A stretch of 41,841 nucleotides of DNA from Neptuniibacter caesariensis (GTDB lineage Bacteria; Pseudomonadota; Gammaproteobacteria; Pseudomonadales; Balneatricaceae), in assembly GCF_000153345.1 (NCBI RefSeq), contig NZ_CH724127.1:369587-411427 (forward strand), in the 5' to 3' direction. Every line of letters starts with the position of its first letter. Within the stretch, counting starts at the first letter, position 1. The translations under genes and the position numbers were made by a program. The notes beneath the pieces are model-generated. The model made no database searches. It was not told the DNA's origin and was given only the letters and a program-made list of their open reading frames with translations. Below, in pieces: positions 16,165 to 24,655 of this stretch.

Positions 16165-16533
16165 TCACAGCTCTTCGTAGATCGCATAAAACTTCTGCGC
16201 TTCACCCACGGTTTCCCAGGTACCCTGGTAACCCGCAGGGATGACAAACGCGTCGCCTGCATTGAGCTCTTCAACCTTGCCCTGACTATCGGTCAGAATC
16301 GCCTTGCCTTTGATCAGGTAACAAAATTCATCTTCGGTATAGTTCAGCGTCCATTTGCCGCTGTCGGAAGACCAGACACCACAAAAGAAGTTTTCTTTGC
16401 TGTTGGTAAAGAGATTATCGATCACCTCTTTTGGCGCACCGGCTAAAACCCGGTCGACCGCAATCGGCATCGCTTTATCTTCGAACGCTTGATGAGATGA
16501 ATCAGCTACGACGCGAAGTAATTGTTTATGCAT
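16165..16533 (-). CDS. Small cupin protein (DUF861/cupin_3 type)
   Basis: A 122-aa single cupin barrel. Motif 1 reads NYTEDEFCYLIKGKAIL, with the acidic form typical of cupin_3/DUF861 proteins in place of the metal-binding His-x-His. Motif 2 reads GDAFVIPAGYQGTWE. Proteins of this group include ureidoglycine aminohydrolase relatives and many small cupins of unknown role. The E. coli puu repressor PuuR carries a cupin ligand domain, but this protein has no helix-turn-helix, so it is not PuuR. Binding or conversion of a polyamine intermediate is possible but unproven. I chose ATG at 16533 because GAGG lies 6 bases upstream. Confidence 0.82.
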   Translation of the reverse strand: MHKQLLRVVADSSHQAFEDKAMPIAVDRVLAGAPKEVIDNLFTNSKENFFCGVWSSDSGKWTLNYTEDEFCYLIKGKAILTDSQGKVEELNAGDAFVIPAGYQGTWETVGEAQKFYAIYEEL

Positions 16534-16611
16534 GTTAAACCTCAAATAGTTTTATTTTTAGAAACAAATAAAGACTGTTTGAGGTCGCTATTAATCGGTA
16601 AGGGAAAACGT

Positions 16612-16647
16612 AAAGAGCCTTCAGCGGTATATTAAAAGAGCCTTCAG
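16612..16647. repeat. 13-bp direct repeat at the 3' end of the TetR gene
   Basis: AAAGAGCCTTCAG occurs twice exactly (16612-16624 and 16635-16647), 23 bases apart. The second copy includes the TetR stop codon. It is best explained as a small local duplication of the gene end; a regulatory role is not indicated. Confidence 0.5.
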
Positions 16648-17336
16648 ACTTCTGCCTGGCAGCTTTCCAGGTGCTGACGCAGTAGCGCACAAAGCATGAA
16701 CTTAAGATCGGTCAGAGTCCGCTTGGCCCGTTCACCACTCTGGTGAACCACCACCAGGAACACACTGTGGCTGGTCTCAAGATACAAACGCCCCAGACGC
16801 TCACGCTCTTTCAGATGACGGTTGATCCCCATGCGTTTGAAGATTTCCGCCATACGCGCAATCACAAGCTCATCGTGCTGGGCATCCAGCTCGCGAAGCT
16901 CCGGTACAGAGAACATCGCCTGCACCAGGGTCAGGACCGCCTTCTGGCGCTTATACACTTTAAGGTTCGCGGTGAGCATCTGCTCCACCAGCTCTTCCAG
17001 TGCCATCTCTTCCACCGGCCACTTGCCGATCTCGGTCAGCACTTTATCGATCTCTTCCAGCCAGCTCAGCCCCATCGCATAGAGGATGGCGTGCTTATTC
17101 GGGAAGTAGTGATAAAGCGAGCCCACTGAGATGCCGACCTCTTTGGCGATCAGAATCGTATTCAGATCATCAAAGCCAACCCGTTCCAGCAGTTCACTGG
17201 TCACATCAATGATCTGCTTGGAACGTTTTTTCGAACGTCCCTGCACGGGTGCATTACGCGGCTTAAGATCCTGCGACTTACGCTTTTTCTGATCCGCTTC
17301 TGAAACTTGATCCTTACCCATTCCTTGCCGACTCAC
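16644..17336 (-). CDS. TetR/AcrR-family transcriptional regulator of the puuB2-puuA1 region
   Basis: A 230-aa TetR-type repressor. A basic leader (residues 1-40, many Lys/Arg) precedes the DNA-binding domain (about 40-88): QIIDVTSELLERVGFDDLNT, then helix-turn-helix IAKEVGISVGSLYHYFPNKH. The remaining 140 residues form the helical ligand-binding and dimer domain. It lies 69 bases after the PuuB-like gene on the same strand. Three copies of one palindrome between puuB2 and puuA1 are the obvious binding sites (inference), with a polyamine or a gamma-glutamyl derivative as inducer. The start is uncertain: GTG at 17336 or ATG at 17321, neither with a well-spaced ribosome site. Confidence 0.87.
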   Translation of the reverse strand: MSRQGMGKDQVSEADQKKRKSQDLKPRNAPVQGRSKKRSKQIIDVTSELLERVGFDDLNTILIAKEVGISVGSLYHYFPNKHAILYAMGLSWLEEIDKVLTEIGKWPVEEMALEELVEQMLTANLKVYKRQKAVLTLVQAMFSVPELRELDAQHDELVIARMAEIFKRMGINRHLKERERLGRLYLETSHSVFLVVVHQSGERAKRTLTDLKFMLCALLRQHLESCQAEV

Positions 17337-17405
17337 CGAGAATTCAAATCGAAATTATCCTGAGCCGGCTAGTATAAATTAAAAGCGACCTCGAATCAGA
17401 TCAGA

Positions 17406-18689
17406 TTAGAAAAAACGGTCTCGCAGCGAGTAATAGAGCATCCCGGCCACCAGCCCGGGGAAGCGCAGCAAAGTTCCGCCAGGGAAAGTCGGCGTCGGTA
17501 CGTTAGCGAACAGATCAAACTTCTCGGCGGAACCGCTCACTGCTTCCGCCATCAACTTACCGCCCAAGGTAGCCAGCGCCACACCATGGCCGGAGTAGCC
17601 CTGTGCCACAAACAGATTCTCTTCCACCCGGTCAAAGTAAGGCATCCGGTTCAGGGTGATCGCCAGGGTACCGCCCCAACCGTAATCGATACGCACATCT
17701 TTCAGCTGCGGATAGAACTCCAGCATATACTTGCGGACAAAGCTGCCAATATCAGCCGGGAACTTATTGCTGTAGTTTTCACCGCCGCCCCAAAGCAGGC
17801 GGTTATCACCGGAAAGCTTAAAGTAATTAATCACAAAGCGGGAATCAGCGACCGCCAGATCATCACGATTGATCTCACGGCATAGCTCATCGTTTAGCGG
17901 TTCAGTCGCCAGAATAAAGTTATTGATCGGCATAATTTTACCGGCAATACGCGGTTCCAGCTTACCCAGATAACCGTTACAGGCGAGCAGAATGTACTTA
18001 GTTTTCACCTGACCCTGATCGGTTTTAACCACCGAATGGCTACCCGTACTGTATTCAGTCACCCGGCTGTTTTCGTAGATCTTCACCCCGGCCTTATCAG
18101 CTGCAGCGGCAAGGCCCAGCGCATAGTTCAGCGGATGCAGATGGGCCGCATCGCTCCAGTATTCACCGGCAAAGTAACGATCAGTACCGAGCAAGTCGGA
18201 TACTTCCTGAGCCTCTACATAGTGGATCTTGTCGTAGCCCAGCACTTTCTGTTTGTACTCAACGGTTTCGCGGATCTCGGCATTGTGTGATGCCTTGGCC
18301 GCCACATGGATCACGCCAGCTTTCAGGTCGCAATCAATTTCGTGCTTAGCGATCAGTTCACGGACCAGATCCACCGATTCCAGTGACATATCCCACAGGG
18401 CATCCGCCGCTTCACGGCCGACCTTAGCGATCAGATCTGGGGGGCTCATATTATGCCCCTGGCACACCTGGCCACCGTTTCGGCCCGATGCGCCCCAGCC
18501 GACACGCTCAGCTTCCAACAGGGTTACCGCGTAACCTTTTTCTGCCAGATGCAGTGCTGCTGACAGGCCGGTAAACCCCGCACCGATCACACAGATATCA
18601 GTTTCGACTTCCCCTTTAAGTGACGGGTAATCCTTTTTCCCGTTAGCGGAAGCAACATAGTAAGAAGGTTCATATCCTTTCGGATTCAT
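17406..18689 (-). CDS. PuuB-like FAD-dependent gamma-glutamylpolyamine oxidoreductase (second type)
   Basis: A 427-aa FAD oxidoreductase of the same family and length as PuuB. It has GAGFTG at residues 36-41, Glu59 ending the second strand, WGASGRNGGQ at 65-74 and FVAQGYSGHGVALATLGGKL near the C-terminus. It is distinct from the gene at 10747: the cysteine-rich CVEDCNY motif is replaced by VADSRFVINYFKLS, and HSYSRDI by QGHNMSP. Pseudomonads likewise carry several PuuB-like (PauB) enzymes for different gamma-glutamylated polyamines, so this copy may prefer another amine such as spermidine or cadaverine (inference). It is divergent from the puuA-like gene across a 355-bp gap with three operators, and upstream of the TetR gene. 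Confidence 0.9.
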   Translation of the reverse strand: MNPKGYEPSYYVASANGKKDYPSLKGEVETDICVIGAGFTGLSAALHLAEKGYAVTLLEAERVGWGASGRNGGQVCQGHNMSPPDLIAKVGREAADALWDMSLESVDLVRELIAKHEIDCDLKAGVIHVAAKASHNAEIRETVEYKQKVLGYDKIHYVEAQEVSDLLGTDRYFAGEYWSDAAHLHPLNYALGLAAAADKAGVKIYENSRVTEYSTGSHSVVKTDQGQVKTKYILLACNGYLGKLEPRIAGKIMPINNFILATEPLNDELCREINRDDLAVADSRFVINYFKLSGDNRLLWGGGENYSNKFPADIGSFVRKYMLEFYPQLKDVRIDYGWGGTLAITLNRMPYFDRVEENLFVAQGYSGHGVALATLGGKLMAEAVSGSAEKFDLFANVPTPTFPGGTLLRFPGLVAGMLYYSLRDRFF

Positions 18690-18781
18690 AGTCTTGTCCC
18701 CAAAACGCCGAATTAAGCTTTAAAAGGTTGCTTAAGCGACGCATTCATACCCATAAAATGAAACGAGACCACACAACAAAC

Positions 18782-18795
18782 CGAATAATAGTTCG
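18782..18795. promoter_or_regulatory. Putative TetR operator 1
   Basis: CGAATAATAGTTCG, near-palindromic with arms CGAA/TTCG. It lies about 93 bases upstream of the puuB-like start codon and overlaps the predicted start of the leftward promoter, a position suited to repression. Confidence 0.65.
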
Positions 18796-18882
18796 AATTA
18801 TTTAACCTTACAAGCCAATAATTTTGTAACTTTTTTAAATTTAGGTGTTGATTTAACCGTTTTCGTGATTTAGCCTAAAAAC

Positions 18883-18896
18883 CGAATAATAATTCG
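18883..18896. promoter_or_regulatory. Putative TetR operator 2
   Basis: CGAATAATAATTCG, with arms CGAAT/ATTCG. It is identical to the reverse complement of operator 3 and differs from operator 1 at one position. It lies in the middle of the divergent region. Confidence 0.65.
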
Positions 18897-18926
18897 AATT
18901 AGGCAAACCCACACAACAGATCAATC

Positions 18927-18940
18927 CGAATTATTATTCG
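18927..18940. promoter_or_regulatory. Putative TetR operator 3
   Basis: CGAATTATTATTCG, the exact reverse complement of operator 2, 44 bases downstream of it. It lies 12 bases before the -35 candidate of the rightward promoter. Confidence 0.65.
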
Positions 18941-18951
18941 ATTTAAAGACA

Positions 18952-18980
18952 TTGACGCTTTTTGCCACAGCACCTTTAAG
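18952..18980 (+). promoter_or_regulatory. Promoter candidate for the puuA-like gene
   Basis: TTGACG (18952-18957), a 17-bp spacer and TTTAAG (18975-18980). The -35 matches at 5 of 6 positions and the -10 at 4 of 6. Transcription would start near 18987, about 58 bases before the start codon. Confidence 0.4.
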
Positions 18981-19044
18981 AAGAAAGGTCTAAAGTGAAA
19001 GCTAAAGCCGCAAGGCAAAAAATAAGAATTGATATAGGTGATTT

Positions 19045-20391
19045 ATGGAAGCCGTTACCAGGTTTCTCGAAGAGAACGCGATTACCGAAGTAGAATCCAC
19101 CCTACCGGACATGACAGGTAATGCCCGCGGTAAGTTCTACCCAACCCAGAAATTCCTCGCTGAAAAAGGCGGCCGTATCCCGGAAACCCTGCTGGTACAG
19201 ACCGTCACCGGAGACTGGGCAGACAACCATTACGACATCGTCGATGCCAGTGACCGTGATATGGTCCTGAAGCCCGACCCGAATACACTGCGCCTGGTGC
19301 CCTGGGCTAACGAACCCACCGCACAGGTAATCAACGACTGCTACACCGTTGATGGGGAACTTCACCCGCTCTCTTGCCGTTCGGTACTGCGCAAAGTACT
19401 GGCGCTTTATGAGAAGGAAGGCCTGAAACCGGTGATCGCACCGGAAGTCGAGTTCTACCTGATCCAGAAAAACACCGATCCGGACTATGAGCTAAAGCCG
19501 GCAATTGGTCGCTCCGGGCGTCGTGAAACCGCCCGCCAGTCTTACAGTATTGATGCGGTAAACGAGTTCGATCCAATTATCGACACGTTATATGACTACT
19601 GCGAAGCGCAGGGACTGGACGTAGATACCCTGATCCATGAAACTGGTGCGGCACAGATGGAGATCAACTTCCTCCACGGCGACCCGCTGGATCTGGCCGA
19701 TCAGGTATTCACCTTTAAACGCACCCTGCGTGAAACCGGCATGAAGCACGGTGTCTATGCCACCTTTATGGCTAAGCCGATGCAGGTTGAGCCGGGTAGC
19801 TCCATGCATATTCACCAGAGCCTGGTGGATATCGAAACCGGCGAAAACATCTTTGCCGGTAAAGAGGGCGAGCGTTTCTCTGAACAGTTCTACCACTACC
19901 TGGGCGGCTTGCAGAAGTTTACGCCGAACGCGATCAGCTTCTTTGCGCCGAATGTTAACTCCTACCGTCGTTTCACGCCGGAGATGTCCGCACCGGTGAA
20001 CATGAAATGGGGTATCGATAACCGCACCACCGGGCTTCGTGCACCGGAAGCAGTACCAGCAGCCACCCGTATCGAGAACCGCTTCCCGGGTGCTGACTGC
20101 AACCCTTATCTGGCCATTGCGGCCACCCTCGCCTGCGGCTACCTGGGCCTGAAGAACAAGCTTCAGCCAACCAAGCCTACAACCGATGCGGCAGCGGAAG
20201 AAGGCGATGCAGTGGAACTGGCCCGCACCCTGGAAGAGGCACTTCGCCTGCTGGAAGAGTGCCCGGAACTGCGTGAAATCATGGGGTCTGAATTTGTTGA
20301 AGCCTATATCGGCGTGAAACGTGCCGAGTTTGAAACCTTCCACAAAGTGATCAGCTCCTGGGAACGTGAGTACCTGCTTCTGAACGTTTAA
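19045..20391 (+). CDS. puuA: Gamma-glutamylputrescine synthetase-like enzyme (glutamine synthetase family, copy 1)
   Basis: A 448-aa glutamine-synthetase-fold ligase. Metal and ATP site motifs are visible: PEVEFYL (about 134-140), SSMHIHQSL (252-260) and ADCNPYLAIAATLA (350-363). The N-terminal domain is the short form (VESTLPDMTGNARGK) of the PuuA/PauA branch, and the adenylylation loop of true GlnA is absent. The expected reaction is glutamate plus putrescine plus ATP giving gamma-glutamylputrescine, the first step of the Puu pathway. Divergence from a PuuB-like oxidase and a downstream PotF-like protein support this. Pseudomonads have several such ligases with different amine preferences, so the exact substrate is open. 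Confidence 0.88.
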   Translation: MEAVTRFLEENAITEVESTLPDMTGNARGKFYPTQKFLAEKGGRIPETLLVQTVTGDWADNHYDIVDASDRDMVLKPDPNTLRLVPWANEPTAQVINDCYTVDGELHPLSCRSVLRKVLALYEKEGLKPVIAPEVEFYLIQKNTDPDYELKPAIGRSGRRETARQSYSIDAVNEFDPIIDTLYDYCEAQGLDVDTLIHETGAAQMEINFLHGDPLDLADQVFTFKRTLRETGMKHGVYATFMAKPMQVEPGSSMHIHQSLVDIETGENIFAGKEGERFSEQFYHYLGGLQKFTPNAISFFAPNVNSYRRFTPEMSAPVNMKWGIDNRTTGLRAPEAVPAATRIENRFPGADCNPYLAIAATLACGYLGLKNKLQPTKPTTDAAAEEGDAVELARTLEEALRLLEECPELREIMGSEFVEAYIGVKRAEFETFHKVISSWEREYLLLNV

Positions 20392-20474
20392 TCCGCTGAA
20401 AGATTTTACTTAAGACAGCGCCTGCTCTGTGTCCGGAGCAGGCTGCAAAACTAAAGATGTGAGGCAAGAAAATA

Positions 20475-21608
20475 ATGAAAACAGCGCAACCCTCTCGCTT
20501 TAAACTTGGCCTTCCGGCCGCGGCTCTGGGCCTGGGAATGGGTCTGGCTTCTCTGAGTGGAACCGCCATGGCGCAGGAAGAGTTAAAACTTTACAACTGG
20601 TCCGACTATATCGCTGAAAGCACCATCGAGCGCTTTGAGCAAGAGACTGGCATTAAAGTGACCTACGATGTCTACGACAGTAACGAAACCCTCGAAGCCA
20701 AGTTGCTGGCCGGTCACTCAGGTTATGATCTGGTAGTACCCAGCTCACACTTTATGGCTCTGCAGATCCAGGCCGGTATTTTCCAGCCACTGGATAAATC
20801 CATGCTGCCAAATATGGTGCATCTGGACCCGAGCCTGATGGACACTCTGAAAAAGAAAGACCCGGACAATAAATACGGCATCCCTTACCTTTGGGGCACC
20901 ACCGGTATCGGTTATAACCCGGAACAGGTCAAAGCCGCGCTGGGCGAAGATGCGCCGGTCAATAGCTGGGAGCTGGTATTTAATCCGAAGTATATGGAAA
21001 AGCTGCAATCCTGTGGCGTTACCTTCCTGGACTCATCGGATGAGATGTTCTCCTTTGCGATGATCTACGCCGGTATGGATCCGAACTCCAACAGCCGTAA
21101 AGATTTCAAACCGAGCAGCCCGGGGGTTAAAGCCCTTAAGGATGCCCGCCCCTATCTGAAACAGTTTACCTCCTCCCAGTACATCAACGATCTGGCGAAT
21201 GGTGATAGCTGTGTCGCGGTGGGTTTCTCCGGGGATATCTTCCAGGCCGCGGCGCGCGCCGAAGAAGCCGGTAACGGTATCGTGGTTGAGTACAGCATCC
21301 CTAAAGAGGGCAGCGAGATCTGGTTCGATATGCTGCTGATCCCGGCGGATGCCAAGAACGCTGCAAACGCGCACAAGTTTATCAACTATCTGCTGCGCCC
21401 GGATGTAATCGCTGAGATCACCGATTACGTGTGGTATGCCAACCCGAACAAAGACGCGACCGATCTTATTGATCAGGAGATCGCAGGCAACCCGGCGATC
21501 TACCCAACCCCAGAGACCAAAGCAAACCTGTTTATCAGTGAGCAGGTCCAGCCGAAGATCGCCAAGATTCGTAACCGGGTCTGGTCCGATATCAAAGCGG
21601 GTCGTTGA
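20475..21608 (+). CDS. PotF/SpuD-like periplasmic polyamine-binding protein (orphan copy)
   Basis: A 377-aa polyamine ABC-transporter substrate-binding protein. A signal peptide covers about residues 1-33 (basic start, hydrophobic core, GTAMAQEE cleavage region). The mature protein begins LKLYNWSDYIAEST, the PotF/PotD signature whose Trp and Asp bind the amine, followed by VYDSNETLEAKLLAG and YLWGTTGIGYNPE. It follows the puuA-like gene after 83 bases and ends in a terminator, with no permease or ATPase beside it. The nearest complete transporter is potFGHI about 10 kb away, so this protein may feed that permease with a different polyamine (inference). Confidence 0.92.
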   Translation: MKTAQPSRFKLGLPAAALGLGMGLASLSGTAMAQEELKLYNWSDYIAESTIERFEQETGIKVTYDVYDSNETLEAKLLAGHSGYDLVVPSSHFMALQIQAGIFQPLDKSMLPNMVHLDPSLMDTLKKKDPDNKYGIPYLWGTTGIGYNPEQVKAALGEDAPVNSWELVFNPKYMEKLQSCGVTFLDSSDEMFSFAMIYAGMDPNSNSRKDFKPSSPGVKALKDARPYLKQFTSSQYINDLANGDSCVAVGFSGDIFQAAARAEEAGNGIVVEYSIPKEGSEIWFDMLLIPADAKNAANAHKFINYLLRPDVIAEITDYVWYANPNKDATDLIDQEIAGNPAIYPTPETKANLFISEQVQPKIAKIRNRVWSDIKAGR

Positions 21609-21666
21609 TCGCTGGTTAGAAATACTTAGTAGTCGTTTTTAGACTTGTTGGTGCAGACGAGTCTTC

Positions 21667-21692
21667 AGCCCCGGCCTTGCCGGGGCTTTTTT
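21667..21692 (+). terminator. Rho-independent terminator after the orphan potF-like gene
   Basis: AGCCCCGGC-CTT-GCCGGGGCT, a perfect 9-bp stem, followed by T's (TTTTTT counting the last stem base). It ends the puuA-potF transcript and marks the left edge of the A+T-rich insert. Confidence 0.93.
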
Positions 21693-21760
21693 GTGGGGTA
21701 ACGCCTCAAACACGAGCAGCTTTCTGCGTCCGAGTGCTTTGATTTGTTATGCGCGCAGTC

Positions 21761-23527
21761 TTAGAATCTCTTTGCAATTGCTGCTATCTGCTTTGGTGTT
21801 GTCGCTTGAATCGTGTCATCAGCACTTCTCAAATACGTCTCTTCACCTACGTATGACATCTCAGTTTGTGGTGGAATGGTTATTGTAATGATGCCCAAGC
21901 CATAAAAGTCATTAAAATCAATATTTGATAATACTTGATCACGCAAACCAATGGATAAGTCTGAATTTCTGATGCCATCTTTCCATTTTGAAAAATACTG
22001 CTCAATCGTAATTCCTAAAACTGTAGCTTCTCTTGATACACCTACAACATAACGTTTACCTATCTTTCTTGCTTCAATGCCATCAAGCTCATGAACTCTA
22101 TTTTTATCAGCTTCCTTATCAGCCACTCCAATTATAATTTTACTGCTGTTATTAGGCCCGTTATTAGCCATCGCACAGATTGTCTTGACTATTTTTTCTA
22201 TTATATTGTTGTCTACTTTCCTCTCAGGACTTAGGCTTAGTAAGCCTTGTTTCAGCTCATAATTTGCAAGTTCGATTTCAGAGCGCCGAATTGAACTTTG
22301 TATGTCAACGGTAGAGTGCGCTCCGTAGATGTGATTAGTATTGTCTGAATCAACAAAAGAACCCGAAACAAGTCCCTTTATCGTATCAATATTTTTTCTT
22401 CTTTCTTCAGGGGAACCCGCTTTCCTGCTAGATTCGATTCTTGCAGTTAGATTGTTTATAGAGGCTTTTGCAGATGAATAGTCTGAAATGATTTTGCTCT
22501 CTTGAACGAATAGTTCATGCAGTGCGATGAATAATGCTGCAAATGTTGATGGAAATGGGTTTGTCGTTGACTTGTTAAAAATAATATCTCTTAACTTTTC
22601 AAAACCATCTGCATTACATATTTTTTCAATTTCCTCAACGCAGTATTTAAATTCCTCGGAAATTTTTGTCGAGCCATAAACATCCAATGAATCCAGTACT
22701 CTTTTACATTGGTCACTGCCATTGAGATATATTTTATCCAAGGCGTCTTTTGACCTTGTGACCAGCTCACCGCGAACGATAGATGCAACTATATCAGCAA
22801 TACATTGCTCATCTAGGCTATCTCTCAGATCGGTAGATCGAAGAATGCCTTGTGCTACCCAGAAAACCTCTTCGGCTCTTACTTCATAACCATGTTTAGC
22901 CATTGGCAAATCAACACTTATGGCCGGCATCAAGCTTAGAGGGACAGTGTCAAGAGAATCATCTCCACGAATTTGGCAAGCAATATGCCTCACTATATCT
23001 GAAAACTCATTCTGTACTCCGGCTTGCCGCCTCTCTTGATCACTTAATCTATGACCATATGTATTGATTCTATCAAATACATCATTAACCTCATCTTCAG
23101 TAACATTACGCATTACTGAAATAGCCAGAGTATAATCGAGTATTGTTGACACTTGACTTCGTTCGATTAACTCTCCCGTTTGATTCGACTGAAATACTCC
23201 CTCATCAGCTTGGCTTTTCGCAGTTGGGAAATACTCTAGATTGAAATGGTTACCATCTAGCGTTGGAAAAGAAGTCTCGATAAATGAGATAATCGCATGT
23301 AGCCTTTGAAGGCCATCAATTATTTCGAATTCGCCTGAAGTATCCCTCTCCGCAATTAATATCGCGGGTATCGGGTACTTCTTCATAATCGACTCTATTA
23401 GCTTTTGCTTTTCTTCCAATGTCCAAACTAGTTTTCTTTGATAACGGCGATTAACGTTGAGCTTACCTTCCTTGTACCAATTATATACTGATTGTATTTA
23501 CGTGGGTTGTGATGCTAAATCTGCCAC
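21761..23527 (-). pseudogene. DUF262 (GmrSD/ParB-like) + AlbA_2 (Schlafen-type) fusion with an in-frame stop at codon 10
   Basis: A large A+T-rich gene unlike its neighbours. From GTG at 23527 (AAAGGAG 6 bases upstream) it reads VADLASQPT, then TAA (23498-23500). The same frame then stays open to 21761 and gives SVYNWYKEGKLNVNRRYQRK (codons 13-32), the normal DUF262 start, then IIDGLQRLHAI (about 70-80), the DGxQR active-site motif of the GmrSD/ParB-like nuclease fold. Residues of about 415 onward resemble AlbA_2: YELKQGL, ICAMANNG, KIIIGVADKE and, at the end, TYLRSADDTIQATTPKQI. Such fusions look like phage-defence effectors (inference). Translation from TTG at 23419 would give 552 aa but lose the RRYQRK motif, so the gene is probably inactive unless the stop is read through or a sequencing error. 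Confidence 0.72.
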
Positions 23528-23863
23528 TTTTATCTCCTTTATAATATTCTTAACTCGTAAACTTGAATGAATATCGCATAAGATTTTAATAACGATCGTG
23601 CGCGTTTTGCTGACAACACGGAAAACAAGAAGAGCAGCAATCGATTGAATCTAAATAATTTTTAGACAGCACCGCCATTTTCCTACGATAAAAACAAGCA
23701 TGCGCGTTTTGATAAGCTGCCGTGCTAACGAGTTCACACAGTCATATCCCTAAGTGCTTAATTTTTAACTGCTTTATTAGATAAATACAAGAGTGAGAAC
23801 AACCATTTCTTGGTCTATATCAACTAATGGATGACCTGTTAGGAATGGGACAAAAGAAAAGCC
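23528..23863. other. 336-bp A+T-rich intergenic region upstream of the DUF262 gene
   Basis: No gene is visible. TGCGCGTTTTG occurs twice (within 23598-23612 and 23701-23712), the only repeat I noticed. The ribosome site AAAGGAG for the DUF262 gene lies at its left edge. The low G+C content matches the DUF262 gene and differs from both sides, so this is probably part of the same acquired insert. No tRNA, integrase or clear attachment repeats were found. Confidence 0.5.
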
Positions 23864-24460
23864 TTACAGATAAGCCTCAACCGCAGACAAACAGCGCTCC
23901 ACCGTAGCCTCTTTCTCCCCCACTGGGGCGACATAGTGGATCGCCGCTTTTGCCGCTTCCGAATCCGCCCGTTTAGCGATCACCCAGGTCGCCAGATATT
24001 GAGAGGCCAGACAGCCACCGGCGGTGGCGAGGTTGCCTTCGGCATAGAAGGCCTGATCAAGCACGTTTACGCCCGCTTCCTGCACCCAGGGTTTAGTGGT
24101 CAGGTCGGTGCAGGCCGGAACGCTGCCGAGCAGATCCATCGCAGCCAGCAGTAAGGTACCGGAGCATTGTGCGCCGATCAGTTGTGTTTCCGGGTTAAGG
24201 TTTAAGCGGTTTAAGATCGCTGGATCTTTTGCTATATCACGGGTCAGCATACCGCTGCCCACCAGCACCACATCGGCTGTGTTAGCAAACTCAAGCGGTT
24301 GCTGGGCCTGAATGGTTACCCCGTTCATTGAGGTGACGGTTTCAGTGGGGCAGGTAATCTGCACGTTCCAGCCTTCTGGCTTCATGCGGTTAAGAATGCC
24401 CGAGGCGATAAAGGAATCTAGTTCGTTAAAACCTTCGAATGTCAGGATTGCGATGTCCAT
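23864..24460 (-). CDS. DJ-1/PfpI family protein
   Basis: A 198-aa DJ-1/PfpI-fold protein. The start MDIAILTFEGFNELDSF is typical of the GATase1-like DJ-1 group and the nucleophile-elbow cysteine is in GAQCSGTLLLA (about residue 99). The TAGGCLASQYLA stretch recalls the isonitrile hydratase/ThiJ branch. Members act as glyoxalases, deglycase-like enzymes, chaperones or amidase-like hydrolases; the particular activity cannot be given. It is monocistronic. A high G+C content compared with the preceding region shows that the acquired insert has ended. Confidence 0.85.
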   Translation of the reverse strand: MDIAILTFEGFNELDSFIASGILNRMKPEGWNVQITCPTETVTSMNGVTIQAQQPLEFANTADVVLVGSGMLTRDIAKDPAILNRLNLNPETQLIGAQCSGTLLLAAMDLLGSVPACTDLTTKPWVQEAGVNVLDQAFYAEGNLATAGGCLASQYLATWVIAKRADSEAAKAAIHYVAPVGEKEATVERCLSAVEAYL

Positions 24461-24655
24461 ATAGCGCCTCAGTTGTTCAGATTGATCGATAGTGGTTCAA
24501 GCTAACTAGCCAGTGAAGCTGGCCTTTAATTTATACCTTAACCTATCCATTAACTTATCCCTTCAATCAGCCGATTGCTATACCCCCCGATGCCCTCTGT
24601 AGTTAGTTTTCCTCTTTCCGCTCTCTTCTCTGTTCTATAGGGCTTGGGCTTAGGC

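Larger units (their letters stand above)
18690..19044. other. 355-bp divergent regulatory region, no gene
   Basis: A+T-rich spacer between the divergent puuB-like and puuA-like genes. It holds three palindromic operators (listed separately) and one promoter candidate for each direction. The leftward candidate is TTACAA (18824-18829), 18-bp spacer, TTAAAT (18800-18805), with the first operator at its expected start site. The rightward one is listed separately. No open frame of coding quality lies here. Confidence 0.7.

Noticed and set aside
19588-20343. 251-codon open frame antisense to puuA1
   Set aside because: Shadow of the synthetase gene; no signal of its own.
21700-23863. Complete mobile element around the DUF262 gene
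   Set aside because: The region is A+T-rich and looks acquired, but there is no integrase or transposase, no tRNA next to it and no clear flanking repeats.
24576-24592. TATACCCCCC as a fourth TACCC/GGGTA site
   Set aside because: No GGGTA arm follows, so there is no dyad.
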